Shown here: positions 42,352 through 52,979 of the stretch, one piece after another
Layout: the number at the start of each line of letters is the position of its first letter
Numbering within the stretch: position 1 is the first letter of the stretch
Assembly (NCBI GenBank): GCA_021521415.1
Contig: JAIQDT010000027.1
Coordinates: forward strand, 434,001 to 498,000
Reading direction: 5' to 3'
DNA from: Bidens hawaiensis
Lineage: Eukaryota > Streptophyta > Magnoliopsida > Asterales > Asteraceae
Length of the DNA: 64,000 bases
Made by a program: the position numbers and the translations under genes
The notes under the pieces: model-generated
What the model saw: only the letters and a program-made list of their open reading frames with translations
Database searches by the model: none
What the model was told of the DNA's origin: nothing

Positions 42352-43449
42352 TTTAGGGATGAGAAAAGACTTAAGGAAGATTGAAATCTACTCAACCTCC
42401 TTTATAAATTTCTAATTATTGAAACCGAGCAAACTTAGGCCTCCCAACAAGCTTATACTAAGTCAAGCAAGGTATTTTGCTCTTCGAGCAAAGTTATCTT
42501 TCAGAATTCTTCTTAAGTGTTAGTTTAAGCAAACTACACTTCATCAAGAAAGGTTGTTCTTCAAGTCAAGCAAGGTTTGTTTCAGAGCAAATTCTTGACT
42601 AAACCAAGCTAAAACCAAGTATTTTCTTGGATCAAGTAAGGTTTATTCGTAATAAACTGTGGTCCCAGCAAGCTTGAAGGAAGTTGATAAAGAAACTACT
42701 TAAGGACTTCAAACAAGCAAGGTTCAACCCCGAGAAAGCTATAGTGTCACCAGCACACTTGGGTTTGCTCAAATAAGTTAATGCAATAAAAGGTTGAAGA
42801 GATCTATGAAGAACAAGTTTTCTCGTAGGATATATACCGAGAAAAGCTTGGTATTATCAGGAAGTTTGAAGCCTGCTTGATGAATAATTTCTAACAAAAA
42901 TATTCTAAGTAAGCTTACTCGAAGAACCGTTCCCCAGCACACTTAATGGTTACCAAGTCTGCTCGCTAAAAGACAAAAGCTGCAAAGATTGCTCGAAGAC
43001 TTAGTTACACTTAGAATCTTTTGTAATACGTTTGAGTATGTTTAGTATCAATCATTATGGTTTTCTTAAAGGAATGTCAGGTGTCAGGTCAGGCCAATAA
43101 AATGAATATTTAGGGCATGCCTATGACAACAACGTACATAGAGCGAATATTGTGATTTGACGGTTGTCTCCCTCCTGTACGGAAAGTTGCCATAAATCCT
43201 AACATTCCACCTTGAAACCCTAATTGATTTTCATTGTAACCTTAACAATATATATGGAAATCTTTTGAGTTACTTTTTGTGTTTGTTACTTTCATATCCG
43301 TTGAGCAACATTAAGAGTATTACTGATTCCACCTTTAATATTCTTTTGTTTTTCACAAAAATAGTAAGTCGTAACCTTCTTATCAAGACTTATGTGTGGG
43401 TTATGATTGTGAGTGATTAAGCTATTAAGTGAGCTACACGGGACCGTTA
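42352..43449 (+). repeat. Element B: 3' LTR
   Basis: 1,098 bp, co-linear with the two halves of the 5' LTR. The first bases read TTTAGGGATGAG where the 5' LTR has TGTTGGGATGAG, so the TG terminus has mutated. Followed by GGTTA, the target duplication. About 90% identical to the 5' LTR by eye. Confidence 0.92.
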
Positions 43450-43466
43450 GGTTATGAATAAGCTAA

Positions 43467-44436
43467 TGTAAAGACCCAATGATTGCTAAAGACGGAATTA
43501 ATAGTAATCAAGATGTTGCTACAAACACACAAAGATAACAAACACACAAGAGACTGAAGAGATTTCTATTGATATTAATCAATAATACAAAGGAATAACT
43601 TTATGGTTTCTAGGTAGAATGTCAGGTACAACTGCTTTCCATATGAAAATATTTTGTCTGCTTGGAAAGTGTGTAACCTGTCGTTTTCACCATTGTCATA
43701 AATGTGACATAGTATTTACTTAAATAGCCACACCTGAGACCTTATGGAAACCGTAATCATTGCTTAAAACATATTCAAACGTATTCAAAATTATTACAAG
43801 TGTCAGATAGGTCTTCGAGTAATATTTTGTCTTTATCGAGCAAACCTTGTAATCCATAAGTGTGCTGGAACAGTTCTCCAAGCAAACTTTTTTACTTTGA
43901 ATATTTTCTTTAGAAAATATTCTTCAAGCAGACTTCAATATTTATGATATAATCAAACTTTACTCGAGAATATCCTACGAGCAAACTTGTTCTTCTTAAT
44001 CTCTTCAACCTTTTGTCAAAAACTTATTCTAACAAACTAAGTGTGCTTGGATACTATACCATGCTCGAGGTTGAACCTTGCTCATAGAAGTCCTTATGAT
44101 AAGTCCTTTAACGTCCTACAAGTGTTATTGAGATCATAATTATTGAAACCTTGCTCGACCTAACAAGTTACTTGGTTTAAACTTGGATAAGTCAAGGGTT
44201 TGCTCTTAAACAAACCTTGCTCGACTAAAGAACAACCTTGTTTGATGAAGTATAGTATGCTTGAACTAAACACTTAGAAGAATTCAAGAAGATAACATTG
44301 CTCGATGTAAGATACATTGCTTGAATAAGTAATAGGCTTGCTCAAAAGGTCTAGTTTGCTTGTATTCCATACTTAGCATATTTCTTGAGGAGGTTGGGAA
44401 GATTCCAATCTTCCTTGATCATTTTTGATCCCAACA
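43467..44436 (-). repeat. Inverted solo LTR related to element B
   Basis: On the minus strand it starts TGTTGGGATCAAAAATGATC at 44436, then GGAAGATTGGAATCTTCCC as in element B LTRs, and ends CTTTACA at 43467. It carries the same CTTGCTCG/CGAGCAAG word. No internal sequence adjoins it. Five-base flanks GCTAA and AATAC do not match, so the left border is not certain. Confidence 0.75.
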
Positions 44437-44659
44437 AATACAACATACAATAAAAGTTTGGGAACTCTTTTCAATCAACGAAATAAAATTTAAAAATTTA
44501 GAATTTAGGTTTGAATTTAAATACATAATACTTAAGTATAATATAAGTCAGTTAAGTTGGGAGTAAAAGTCTCTTTTAAATTTTTTTTCCAAATTTATTT
44601 ATAGAAAAGATTGGGGTTTACAATTAAAAAAAGGTATTGTTTCAAGGTAATCTTTATTT

Positions 44660-44705
<46 letters not shown>

Positions 44706-45102
44706 GAACAATTTATTTATTAACTAATTAAATAGTATATATTTTATTATTTTTTTTTGTTTTAATACATTAAGTTTCCACTATGACTATCTTGAGTGAT
44801 CAAACTATAAAATATGATATTGATGCATTTCACTATGAACAAGAAATTTGGTATACCAGAGGGTCATCAGACCCTCCTAATATGTAATTGAATAACTAAT
44901 GAATTCTTAGAGCAAAGTTAATCTTATATGACTTTTGGGGTTAGGTCTCTTTATAAATTTTACCAAGTGCGAGTAACGTCTACCCAAATCGTAACTTATA
45001 AAAAAAATTGGCTTCTCTAAGTCCTAATATATCCATTCCACATAGGCCTAGTTACTACGTTCAATTTTTCTACTAGAAAGAGCCTCTTCTCTAATACCAT
45101 AA
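44437..45102 (-). other. Possible gypsy leader and primer-binding site, minus strand
   Basis: On the minus strand TTATGGTATTAGAG (45099-45086) follows GGGGTGTTATA, reminiscent of TTGGTATCAGAG after the GGTGTTACA terminus of chromovirus LTRs, with two changes. Downstream is AT-rich sequence with no gene. Decayed; family uncertain. Confidence 0.35.
44662..44702 (+). repeat. (AAT)n microsatellite
   Basis: About 13 uninterrupted AAT triplets in AT-rich surroundings. Confidence 0.95.
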
Positions 45103-46056
45103 CTATAACACCCCAACACAGAATGAGCTGACGTAAATCTTCGTAGGCATCATGAAGTTTATTTCACTCCCTCGATCCCGAATGCTTATTACGACAAAAA
45201 ATGCGCAAACAAATAAAAGATGAATATAAAAATATCAAGATATGCAATCGATTAATGATACTGGGAAAAGTAAGGCAATTCAAACGTAAATCATATCTTA
45301 CGGAGTGTACCGTTGAGCTGAAAACATATAACATACCAGTGGGGCTACATAGTCATGCAAAACTATGCGCCCAAAATAGTGCTATTAGGTGTTGGAATAC
45401 ACTCAACCGTCGATGAACCTACCATACATATCCATATAACGTAGCATCGATCCATGTGTCTCCTAATAGCCATGGGCCACAACTGCTCTTAAGAGATCCC
45501 ATCAACTAATCATTTCGTCCCAGAAGGAACACACAACATCGATACCATAATGTTGTGCCTTTGGAACACTCCATAGGAAGCGTAGAACTTAGGGTACCAG
45601 AGTATAAGCAATTCAAAGTAATGCGATCAAAGTAGAACCGATAACAAAAAATATATTTACAGTGTAATAAGTCCTAGAATATGTGATACTTGGCATAATT
45701 AACATAAATCCTTATCGTATGCATATTTTTATCATACAATACTTCGAGTCTAAACAAACATAACCGGGTCTTAAGGAACAATCAATTGGATCTGATTAAT
45801 CTTTAAAAGATGTTTAGAGGTTCCAAAAGAATGTGAAACGTCAATGGGGTTTGAAGAATCGAGCATGATATTAATAAGTGGAGGGGTAAGAATCGGTACC
45901 TCTATAGATGATAAATCATGATGTCAGACTCGCTATTTTAAGGGGGTGTTTTGATAAACTCAGTTTCAGAAGTGAACTGAAAAAATGTCATCGAAAAGTC
46001 GCGCTATGACGTTGGAGGTTTATACGATGCTTTTTGTGGTCCATGGAGGTGGCATG
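45103..46056 (-). repeat. Possible decayed gypsy LTR, minus strand
   Basis: It lies directly upstream (minus sense) of the primer-site-like sequence and begins on the plus strand with TATAACACCCC, the reverse of a typical LTR end. The outer border is not visible. A 71-codon frame at 45201-45416 has no known motif. No other gene is supported here. Confidence 0.35.
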
Positions 46057-46212
46057 TGTTGGGATGAGAAAATGACTAAGGAAGATTGGAATTTTCTCAA
46101 CCTCCTTGGAAAATGGCTAAGTATGGAAACCGAGCAAACTTAGGCCTCCAAGCGAGCATAACCTTAGTCAAGCAAGGTATTTTGCTCTTCGATCAAAGTT
46201 ATCTTCTGGAAT
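46057..46212 (+). repeat. Truncated element B-type LTR fragment
   Basis: The first 156 bases of an element B-type LTR (TGTTGGGATGAGAAAATGAC... to AGTTATCTTCTGGAATTCTTC). It breaks abruptly into minus-strand third-ORF sequence. A third independent copy of this LTR family in the window. Confidence 0.85.
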
Positions 46213-47215
46213 TCTTCGACCTTTGTTTTTCCAGTCTTCGGATCACGAACTCCCTTAGCCTTCTTCAAGAATGATTCGGTCGTTGTCATGTTCGAGAATC
46301 CCTTATCGACTTGTCTCCTTAAGAAGTTCCAGAAGTTTGTGGTTTTCTTGTCATTATTTCGATTGTGGAACGGAGCAATGATAAGATCAGTGAGATCTAC
46401 CTTTTTCCAGGATCCAAAATCCTTCTTCTTTTAGTACTTGGTAGTACCTGATCTTCGTTTCACCCACTACATATCCTTATCAACGTCAAAATCCCCCGAC
46501 ATAACCCCATATCGACCACCGTATTTTTCGGAGAAACCCTTCTTGAATGTAACAATGAACTTTTCTGGATGATCGGAAGATTCAACATTCTGATAAGAGT
46601 TCTTCATAATAACAATCTTCTTCTGAATTCTGTCGGATTGCTTAGCAGTTCTTGGAGGTGCAGAGAGATATTGTTTTAGTGGATCAGATGCATCTATATT
46701 TGAAGTCGTGCATCCACTAGAACTACCACCTTGATCATCAACGAGCACTTTTGATGCAATGTCTTAACTGCTTTTGAACTCATTTCCAAACTTTTGAACA
46801 AGTTTCTGTTGGAGATCCAGATACATAGCAGTAAGACCACCCATGTTGGACTGAAGTTCTTTGATCTTTGAGTCTTTATCGGTGTTGCTAGCTTCAAGTT
46901 CTTGTATGCGCACATCCTTCACAACTAAATGTTGTTCGAGTTTGAAGACTCGACATTGTAAGGCTTGTATATCCACGGGTTCAGAATCAAGAGTAATACC
47001 CTTGCCCTTATCTTGCAATTGCATAGCAAGAATGTGAGCAATTTTCTCAGTAGCACTGGAGCTTGACTGACCAATTGGATTAGAGGATCCCGGTGGCTAG
47101 TCAAAGAAAGGAATATCAGCTTCAACAGCAAATTCATGTGCTATGTCATAAAAGATTGCTCTTGTGTTGGAGGTTCAGCATGGGTGAGCTTGCATCAACG
47201 TGAATCTCAGCAGTT
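46213..47215 (-). pseudogene. Third-ORF fragment of another SIRE-type element, minus strand
   Basis: Essentially one minus-strand frame with a few stops (for example TAA at about 46765). It has a coiled-coil segment (VFKLEQHLVVKDVRIQELEA...MGGLTAMYLDLQQKLVQKF, 47024-46767), a Ser-rich linker, and a conserved-looking C-terminal domain (FKKGFSEKYGGRYGVMSGDF; WKKVDLTDLI; TTNFWNFLRRQVDKGFSN). I recall similar coil-plus-C-domain layouts in third ORFs of Asteraceae SIRE-like elements. It is distinct in sequence from the third ORFs of A, B and D. No other part of its element is adjacent. Confidence 0.55.
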
Positions 47216-47229
47216 TCTGATTCTGATGT

Positions 47230-48942
47230 TTTGTAAAATATACTAGTTTTCCCCGCTATTTATCATTATTTTAGTCGCTTATTTTATCTTATATTTAATG
47301 TTTTAACTTGTTTTAGTATGATCTTACATTAATATGTATTTTGTAGGTTACGGGTTTAAAGAGAAAGAAACCGAGCTTTGAATGAGATTTAGAGGCGTTT
47401 TATGCACTATTATTGAAGAATCAAGTAAAAGGCCCAACCCATATCCATTTTGTGAAGCCCATATGTGTTATAATATAATAAACAACAAAAAAGCAAGCCC
47501 CTATTGCTCCTAATCCCGAAATCAGCAGCAGCTCACAAGGAAGAAAGAAGAAAAATATAAAAAACCCTAATCTTGGTGAAGAGTTCCGATCGCAGCCAAC
47601 AAGAGGAGAAAGAAGAGAAGTTTAGAAGCTGAGTTTACAAGTATTATCAAGTGTTTAAGCATCAAAAGAGCAGCCATTAACGTCACATAACATCTCTATA
47701 TACTTTTGTTTGTTTTAAGGTTCATATTCACATTGTTTTTTTTTTATCATAAAAGTGAATTGTTTTGCAGCTGAGTTGAGGATTGAACCGTGTATGATCA
47801 TAATTGATTGTTGAATGATTTGGATTATGTTTTTGGTGATTAATATGATGTTTATTATGAGTTATAGCTGTTGTTCAAAAGTTATGAGTAGCTAATCTTG
47901 TTTTTTCTAACTAGGTTTGATGATTATTGTTCGGTTTTAATGAGTTAAATGGAATGTTTGATTAATATGACTTGCATTGTTATTGAAGTTTGGCTTAATG
48001 ATAAATTAGGTTGTGTTTAGTGGCTGCCATATTTTTGATATCATCTCATAACTTCGTGCTTCAGTTAATTGAATTGGTTTTGATTGATAGTTGCATGTGC
48101 AATTCTTTACTTTGCGTTTATAGTTTGTTTGCGGTAGGTACAACCGTAGGATTTTGTTGAGATTGTTAATTGATATAAGTCAGCGAGTAAACATCTTCTT
48201 AGAGACAGAGAGGTGATAGGAATTAAAGTCGTCTCATAGTCTTTGCTTGTTAGGATTAGGATTTCACGAAAGGGGGTTCGGTTATTGTCGGGTTTGGGTT
48301 TGTGAGCGATTAGTTGGTCTAGTTTATGTTAAACCAAATTGTTCCTCTATCCTTGGTTGCGTAGTATTCGTTTCCATTATGTGTTGGTGAGTCCGAGAGG
48401 AGTGTCGACATTAGAACAACTTAGCATTCGTTTCTTGGTTTGTTCTTAAAATTAAGTAAGTGTAAGTTAGGGTTTGTTAGTGAGACCAAGAGGTAATCTA
48501 GCTTTCTTGAGCGAACCATAATTGTGTCATCTTTATATACCGGTGTCGTGAGATCATTCAATCCATTAGCTTGTTAGACCATCAATTTGATTCTTACCTA
48601 GGTAGATGTTTTCTCCATTGTCAGTCACAGTCGTTAAGTTTCATAAGTGTTTCAGTTAGTCTCGTTAAGTTAAGTTAATTAATTTAGTTAAAGTAATTTA
48701 AGTTAAGTAGTTTAATTATTAAAAATCAATTTAAAAATATTATTCTTAGGAAGGTCTTGTCTAGGGTTTAGTGATCATATGCATTCTCACGTGTCCTTGT
48801 GTTCGATACTCGGACTTCTAAGTTTTATATTACTTAGGATCGGTACACTTGCCTATTGTGTGTAGTTTTATTAGGAAAATCCTTTTTAAAATTAAAATCT
48901 TAGCTTTGAGTTCCGTAGAAAGAAACACCCTTTAGATAAACA
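47230..48942 (+). repeat. 5' LTR of the Athila/Tat-type derivative
   Basis: The start TGTTTTGTAAAATATACTAG is inferred; the end AGATAAACA precedes the primer site by nine bases. The second half has the gene-like AT/GT-rich U5 seen in Athila LTRs. No second copy for comparison. Confidence 0.5.
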
Positions 48943-48951
48943 TCAAGTTTT

Positions 48952-48970
48952 TGGCGCCGTTGTCGGGGAC
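48952..48970 (+). other. Primer-binding site, tRNA-Asp type
   Basis: TGGCGCCGTTGTCGGGGAC, one base from the TGGCGCCGTTGCCGGGGA used by Athila and Tat elements. It is the clearest lineage mark in this element. Confidence 0.9.
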
Positions 48971-49127
48971 ACGGGCTGAGGCGATTTGAGAGCAACTCGA
49001 GTTGGGAACTATCCTATTGTATTTGGTTTTTATATTTAGATTAGATTAGTTATTTTAAATAGTTTAACTGGTGCTCGTGATGCTTTTCTTTTGAGTGTTA
49101 TTTACAGCGAAGACGTTCATACTATAA

Positions 49128-49609
49128 GTTGGAGAACCATGGTGCATAGTCTGTGGCGGAAACCATTGGGTACATGATGCTTATGAGAGAAAGCAGATAG
49201 AAATCGAGGCACAAAAAACTCATTGGGAATCACTTTGTGTAGAGACTCCATACCGTCTTGCATATGATCAAATGGGGAACTTCTTAGGGTATAAAGACTT
49301 GTCGGGAAATATATTAGAGCAAACCCCATAATTGGAAGCAATAATGGACTATGTTTTTTTTGCTATTAAGAATGATTCAATATATGTCCCAAGTCCACCT
49401 CTGATTCAAACTCTTATTGAACCCTTAAGTGAGATTGAGGATACTAGAATGGAGTAGCAAATAGAGGTGGAGTATGTTCCCACTTGGGAGGACGAGTTCA
49501 TGGGTGAGTTTGGTGAAGAGTTTATGGATTTTACCATTATGGATGAAGGAGAGTTTGACCCACTTGGTGATTTAAAGTTGCTTGAAGATCTTTGTATAAC
49601 AAGCTAAGT
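49128..49609 (+). pseudogene. Small gag-like ORF with ruined zinc knuckle
   Basis: The frame reads GEPWCIVCGGNHWVHDAYER, a C-x2-C-x4-H-x4 knuckle whose last Cys is Tyr. An acidic protein follows (YVPTWEDEFMGEFGEEFMDF, then EGEFDPLGDLKLLEDL) to a TAA at about 49606. Internal stops are near 49330 and 49457. The rest of gag and all of pol are absent. In Tat/Athila-type non-autonomous elements such a knuckle may bind packaged RNA. Confidence 0.55.
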
Positions 49610-49618
49610 GTGGGAGGT
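49606..49618 (+). other. Polypurine tract of the Athila/Tat-type derivative
   Basis: AAGTGTGGGAGGT, the usual AGTGTGGGAGGT of this lineage, immediately after the small ORF. Confidence 0.75.
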
Positions 49619-49625
49619 CAAGAAG

Positions 49626-50807
49626 TGTCGATCCCCTCGATTTCAGCTGGATCTTAATCAATCATGTCATAACTCACACAGATTAATCGTGTTGACAAGA
49701 GAGTTAATGACGGGTTGCTATATTTAGAAAGATATCCGTTTGTTAAAGGCGGAATCAATAACAAACATACGGTTGCAATGAATAATCAAAGGTAGAAAGC
49801 TCACTTAAGATTCACTCAAAAGATTTCCATTTATATAATGTTAATCATACAAAAGGATAATCGATTTAGGGTTTTCTAGGAATCCTAAGACAGCCGTCAC
49901 AAAATATTCTCTCAATTTAATGTGTCGGTCTTATCCGTATTGTGCTCTTTTGGCAGCGTGCCCTAAACATTCTATTTATAGGCCTGCCAACCTAGGACAA
50001 CCGTCATTCCTTATAGAAACCCTAAATACAGTCATACATATTCAAATTACATATTCAAAATAAACTAAGTGTAAAACAAGTCTTCCGGGTAGGCTTTGCA
50101 TCAATCTTGTCTTTCCGAGTATGCTCGGCCATCCTTCATAACTTGGTAACATAGAAGTGTGCTCGGGATCAGTTTCCGGGTAGACTTTACTTAAAGAATA
50201 TTTTACCAAGTAATATACTCACCGAGTAGACTTCAGTCTTCTTGAATTTATCAGACTTTGCCCGACAACTCCTTACGAGCAACCTTGTTCTTCAATGATC
50301 CATTTCAGCTCTTTGCTATAAAATAACTTATTAGCAAAGTGTACTCGGGAGTACTGTTCCATGCTTGAGCTGAACCTTGCCCGATATTACTTAGAGATAT
50401 TTCTTTAAATTATCAAGCATACTTGGATCATACTTATTAATGAATACCTTGCCCGGTCTTCCAATTTCTTGGCTTCTTGGACTAGGTTAACCAAACCTTA
50501 CTCGGAAGAGTAAAATACTTGGTTCTGAAGAACAGACTTGCTTGATAAAGTGAACCTTACCCGGATTTACATAAACTAGTGTACCTTACTCGGCAGTGCA
50601 CTAATTTGCAAACCCTGCTCGGATATCCACTTAAGAAGACTAAACGAAGTAAACCTTGCCCGGTAGGCAAAGTATCGTACTCGGCTAAGTAAAACCTTGC
50701 TTGGATGTCTAAGGTGTGCTCGGATCCATTACTTAGCGAATTTAGAGGAGGTTGAGAAGATTCCAATCTTCCATGTACTTCATTTAGGTCAAATCTTTGA
50801 CTCAACA
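49626..50807 (-). repeat. Element D: 3' LTR
   Basis: On the minus strand it starts TGTTGAGTCAAAG at 50807 (or TGTTAGGTC at 50839) and ends GGGGATCGACA at 49626. Contains TATAAATAG at 49981-49973 on the minus strand and at least 15 copies of the CTTRCYCGG word (plus-strand sense). U3 shares GGAAGATTGGAATCTTCTCAACC with element B's LTR. Confidence 0.85.
49972..49981 (-). promoter_or_regulatory. Element D: LTR TATA box
   Basis: On the minus strand CTATAAATAG, about 830 bases into the LTR and downstream of the word array, as expected for the U3/R junction. Confidence 0.6.
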
Positions 50808-50849
50808 ATCTCCCCTTAGGTCAATTTCTTGACCTAACAATCTCCCCCT
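50785..50849 (-). repeat. Element D: duplicated polypurine tract/LTR start
   Basis: Two adjacent ~32-bp units, each made of AGGGG(G)AGATTGTT plus the beginning of the LTR. The inner unit also contains perfect arms TAGGTCAA and TTGACCTA around a 4-base loop. Either TGTT could be the true LTR start. Confidence 0.75.
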
Positions 50850-51001
50850 AGATTGGAACACCTCAGCTGACCCAAAACATTTCTATGGTTACTTACACTC
50901 AGCAAAAATACACATCAAATTAACAATCAAAATTACATATTCAAATTACATAAGCAAATTACATAATCAGAAAGTTGTCCGAAGACATTACAAAACAAAG
51001 C

Positions 51002-52437
51002 CTAAGATAAAAATTCTTCAATTTGGCCAAAGGTCTTGTTTAGGCATGGAAAGTCCAACTTTTCTTGCTCTCTCAAGAATCTTAGCAACTCTGATTGCTT
51101 AGCACTTGTAGGCCTTTGTCTTTCTTTGTAATCAGAGAGATACAGTGCTGCAATCACATTCAATTGCCATAGATTGAATTTTCTGAAGTCATTTTTAGAG
51201 AATATCTTCACAATCTCTCCATTTTCCATCATAACATTCAGATGTTCAGTCCTGGAATCACAGAATATTCCACTTGGCATAACATTGTGGTTGACTGAAG
51301 GGTTTTTGGTGTTTACAGCAACCTTGACAAAAGGGTTTATCCATTTTCAAGTGCATCTGCTTTGGTGTTTCCTGAGTAGTCACAGACATCTTCCTTTTCT
51401 TTGTATTGTTCTGTTTTGAGAGCAAGGATGATGTCTGTTTGCAGAATTCCTCTACTTTGAATTTCCCCTTCATTGTCATCCTTGATAGATCAACCATCTT
51501 TTTGGATATTCCTTTGTTCTTACCAACCAGAGACTGAGCGGCTCCCTTCTTCATTTTCAGCTGTTGTCCTTTCATTTTCTTGAAGTTGCTCAAAATCTCT
51601 TTTCTTGTCATTACTTTTACATAATCAAAAGGAATTCTATTCTTAACCAAAAATTTTGGTTTACCACCATATTTGCTTAAGATTTTTTGAATTTCCACTT
51701 CTTGTTCCAAATCATCTTATAATTTCAAACCTTTTAGTTCATTGTCTTGAGTATTCTTTTCTTTACTTAAAGCCTTTGAAATCTTGTCAATGACAGTGTC
51801 TAGTTTCTCCTTTATCTCTTTCTCTGGTTCTTCTTGCTTAATTAGTTTGAGCAGAGAGACTACCACACCATTTGGAATTTCTTGATCATTCAAGCATTTT
51901 TCAATCAGCTCTTGAGGCACATCCTTCTGATTAACATTCTTCACTTCATCTTTTAGCCTTTTCTCATCTTCAAACATTTCAACAAATTTTCTTGTTCTTC
52001 AAAGTCTTTATCAGACATCATTTGACTCAGAAATTCTCTGTCATGAATTTCTGTCATTCTTTGCACATAGACTCTTTTGGCTTTTGATTCAGATTCATTC
52101 ATTTCTGAGTCCATTGTATTCTCCTTCTGAGAATTTAAAGTCTGAATTTTATTATCCTCCAAGGCAATTTCTTTTCCTTTTAGTTTCTTCCTTTTCTTTA
52201 GTTCTTTTATCTCATCTTCAGAAATGTTATTAAAATCATCATCTGAGCTGTTCTTTTCATATACTGAGAGAAGCTTCAGTGAATTCTCCCCCTGATTCAG
52301 TACTTTCTCCCCCTGTTTGGGGCAGCTGAGGTCTTCTCAACCTCCGACATTAGGGTTTGAACTCGTTGCAATGCTTTCTTCAGTTCTTCAGAAAGATGAT
52401 GTTTGTAGGAATTGGAATTACCTGGAGTTGGATCCAT
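51002..52437 (-). pseudogene. Element D: third ORF, N-terminally shortened and broken
   Basis: It starts at ATG 52437 (MDPTPGNSNSYKHHLSEELK) and enters KKALQRVQTLMSEVEKTS, which aligns with ALKRIQSLVSKVEKTS in element B, so the N-terminal YPRF-type domain is missing. Charged and helical pieces follow (52162-51717 and 51710-51258, including MEQEVEIQKILSKYGGKPKF). The C-terminal block 51280-51002 (GIFCDSRTEHLNVMMENGE) matches SLYFDSRPKSMKVIMNNGE in element B. Several stops and shifts, for example near 52310 and 51715. The polypurine tract lies about 150 bases after the end. Confidence 0.75.
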
Positions 52438-52875
52438 TGCTGATTTTCTGTTATATCAATGAACACACAATTATCAGTTAGATCTCAAAGTAAGTATGTA
52501 TAAAAAATTAAGATATAAATAACATTTCAATTCAAACCGTTGTCTTGAATGATATTGAAATCTGCACAAAAACACAAATGTGAGTTACACTTGAAATGTG
52601 AAGTTTCAATTTTGAATAGCATATGCAGGTCTTCTTTTAATAAGAGTTAAGACAAATGTAAGGTACATATCTGTAGCTTTATCAGAAAAGAGTTATGAAT
52701 AAAGGTCTGCATATTTTGCTATTCCTCAGCATGTCAGATAAAGAAAGAATCTTTAAAAGTGTTTTGTCTTTTATCTCTTAAATTTCTTATCTGTTTCAAG
52801 AATGGTTGGCTTTGTGATACCAGATTTGCAGTGAAAGGAGAGAGAGGGAAGTAATGTTGAAAAATTTGCCAACTC

Positions 52876-52887
52876 CCTCATTTATAC
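52876..52887 (-). promoter_or_regulatory. Element D: TATA box upstream of the third ORF
   Basis: On the minus strand GGTATAAATGAG, about 440 bases before the third-ORF ATG and just downstream of the word array at 52980-54350. The arrangement copies that of the LTR promoter. Confidence 0.5.
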
Positions 52888-52979
52888 CTTTTGAAAGTGG
52901 GTTTTAAATGCTTTTTGTCATTTTGTGAAATATTAGCTGTCAGCCAGTAACATTATCCAATTGATATATTAAAAACATT

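Larger units (their letters stand above)
29027..43449 (+). mobile_element. Element B: SIRE-type copia with nested DNA transposons
   Basis: It starts TGTTGGGATGAG at 29027 and ends at 43449, flanked by the 5-bp duplication GGTTA (29022-29026 and 43450-43454). The 5' LTR is split into 477 and 622 bp by a hAT insertion; together these make 1,099 bp, against 1,098 bp for the 3' LTR. The interior lacks gag, protease, integrase and most of RT. It keeps an RT end, RNase H and a large third ORF. The flanking duplication and the LTR arithmetic make the borders firm. Confidence 0.9.
47230..49620 (+). mobile_element. Short Athila/Tat-type derivative (TR-GAG-like), 3' LTR lost
   Basis: An LTR-like region of about 1.7 kb, a tRNA-Asp-type primer-binding site at 48952-48970, an interior of only ~640 bp encoding a degenerate zinc-knuckle protein, and a polypurine tract at 49606-49618. 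The expected 3' LTR is absent; instead element D's LTR starts 8 bases later. A small, non-autonomous element with gag-like coding is the simplest reading. Confidence 0.65.

Noticed and set aside
51002..52437. Third ORF of element D as a viral envelope gene
   Set aside because: No signal peptide, membrane helix or cysteine pattern seen; the env-like label reflects only position after pol.
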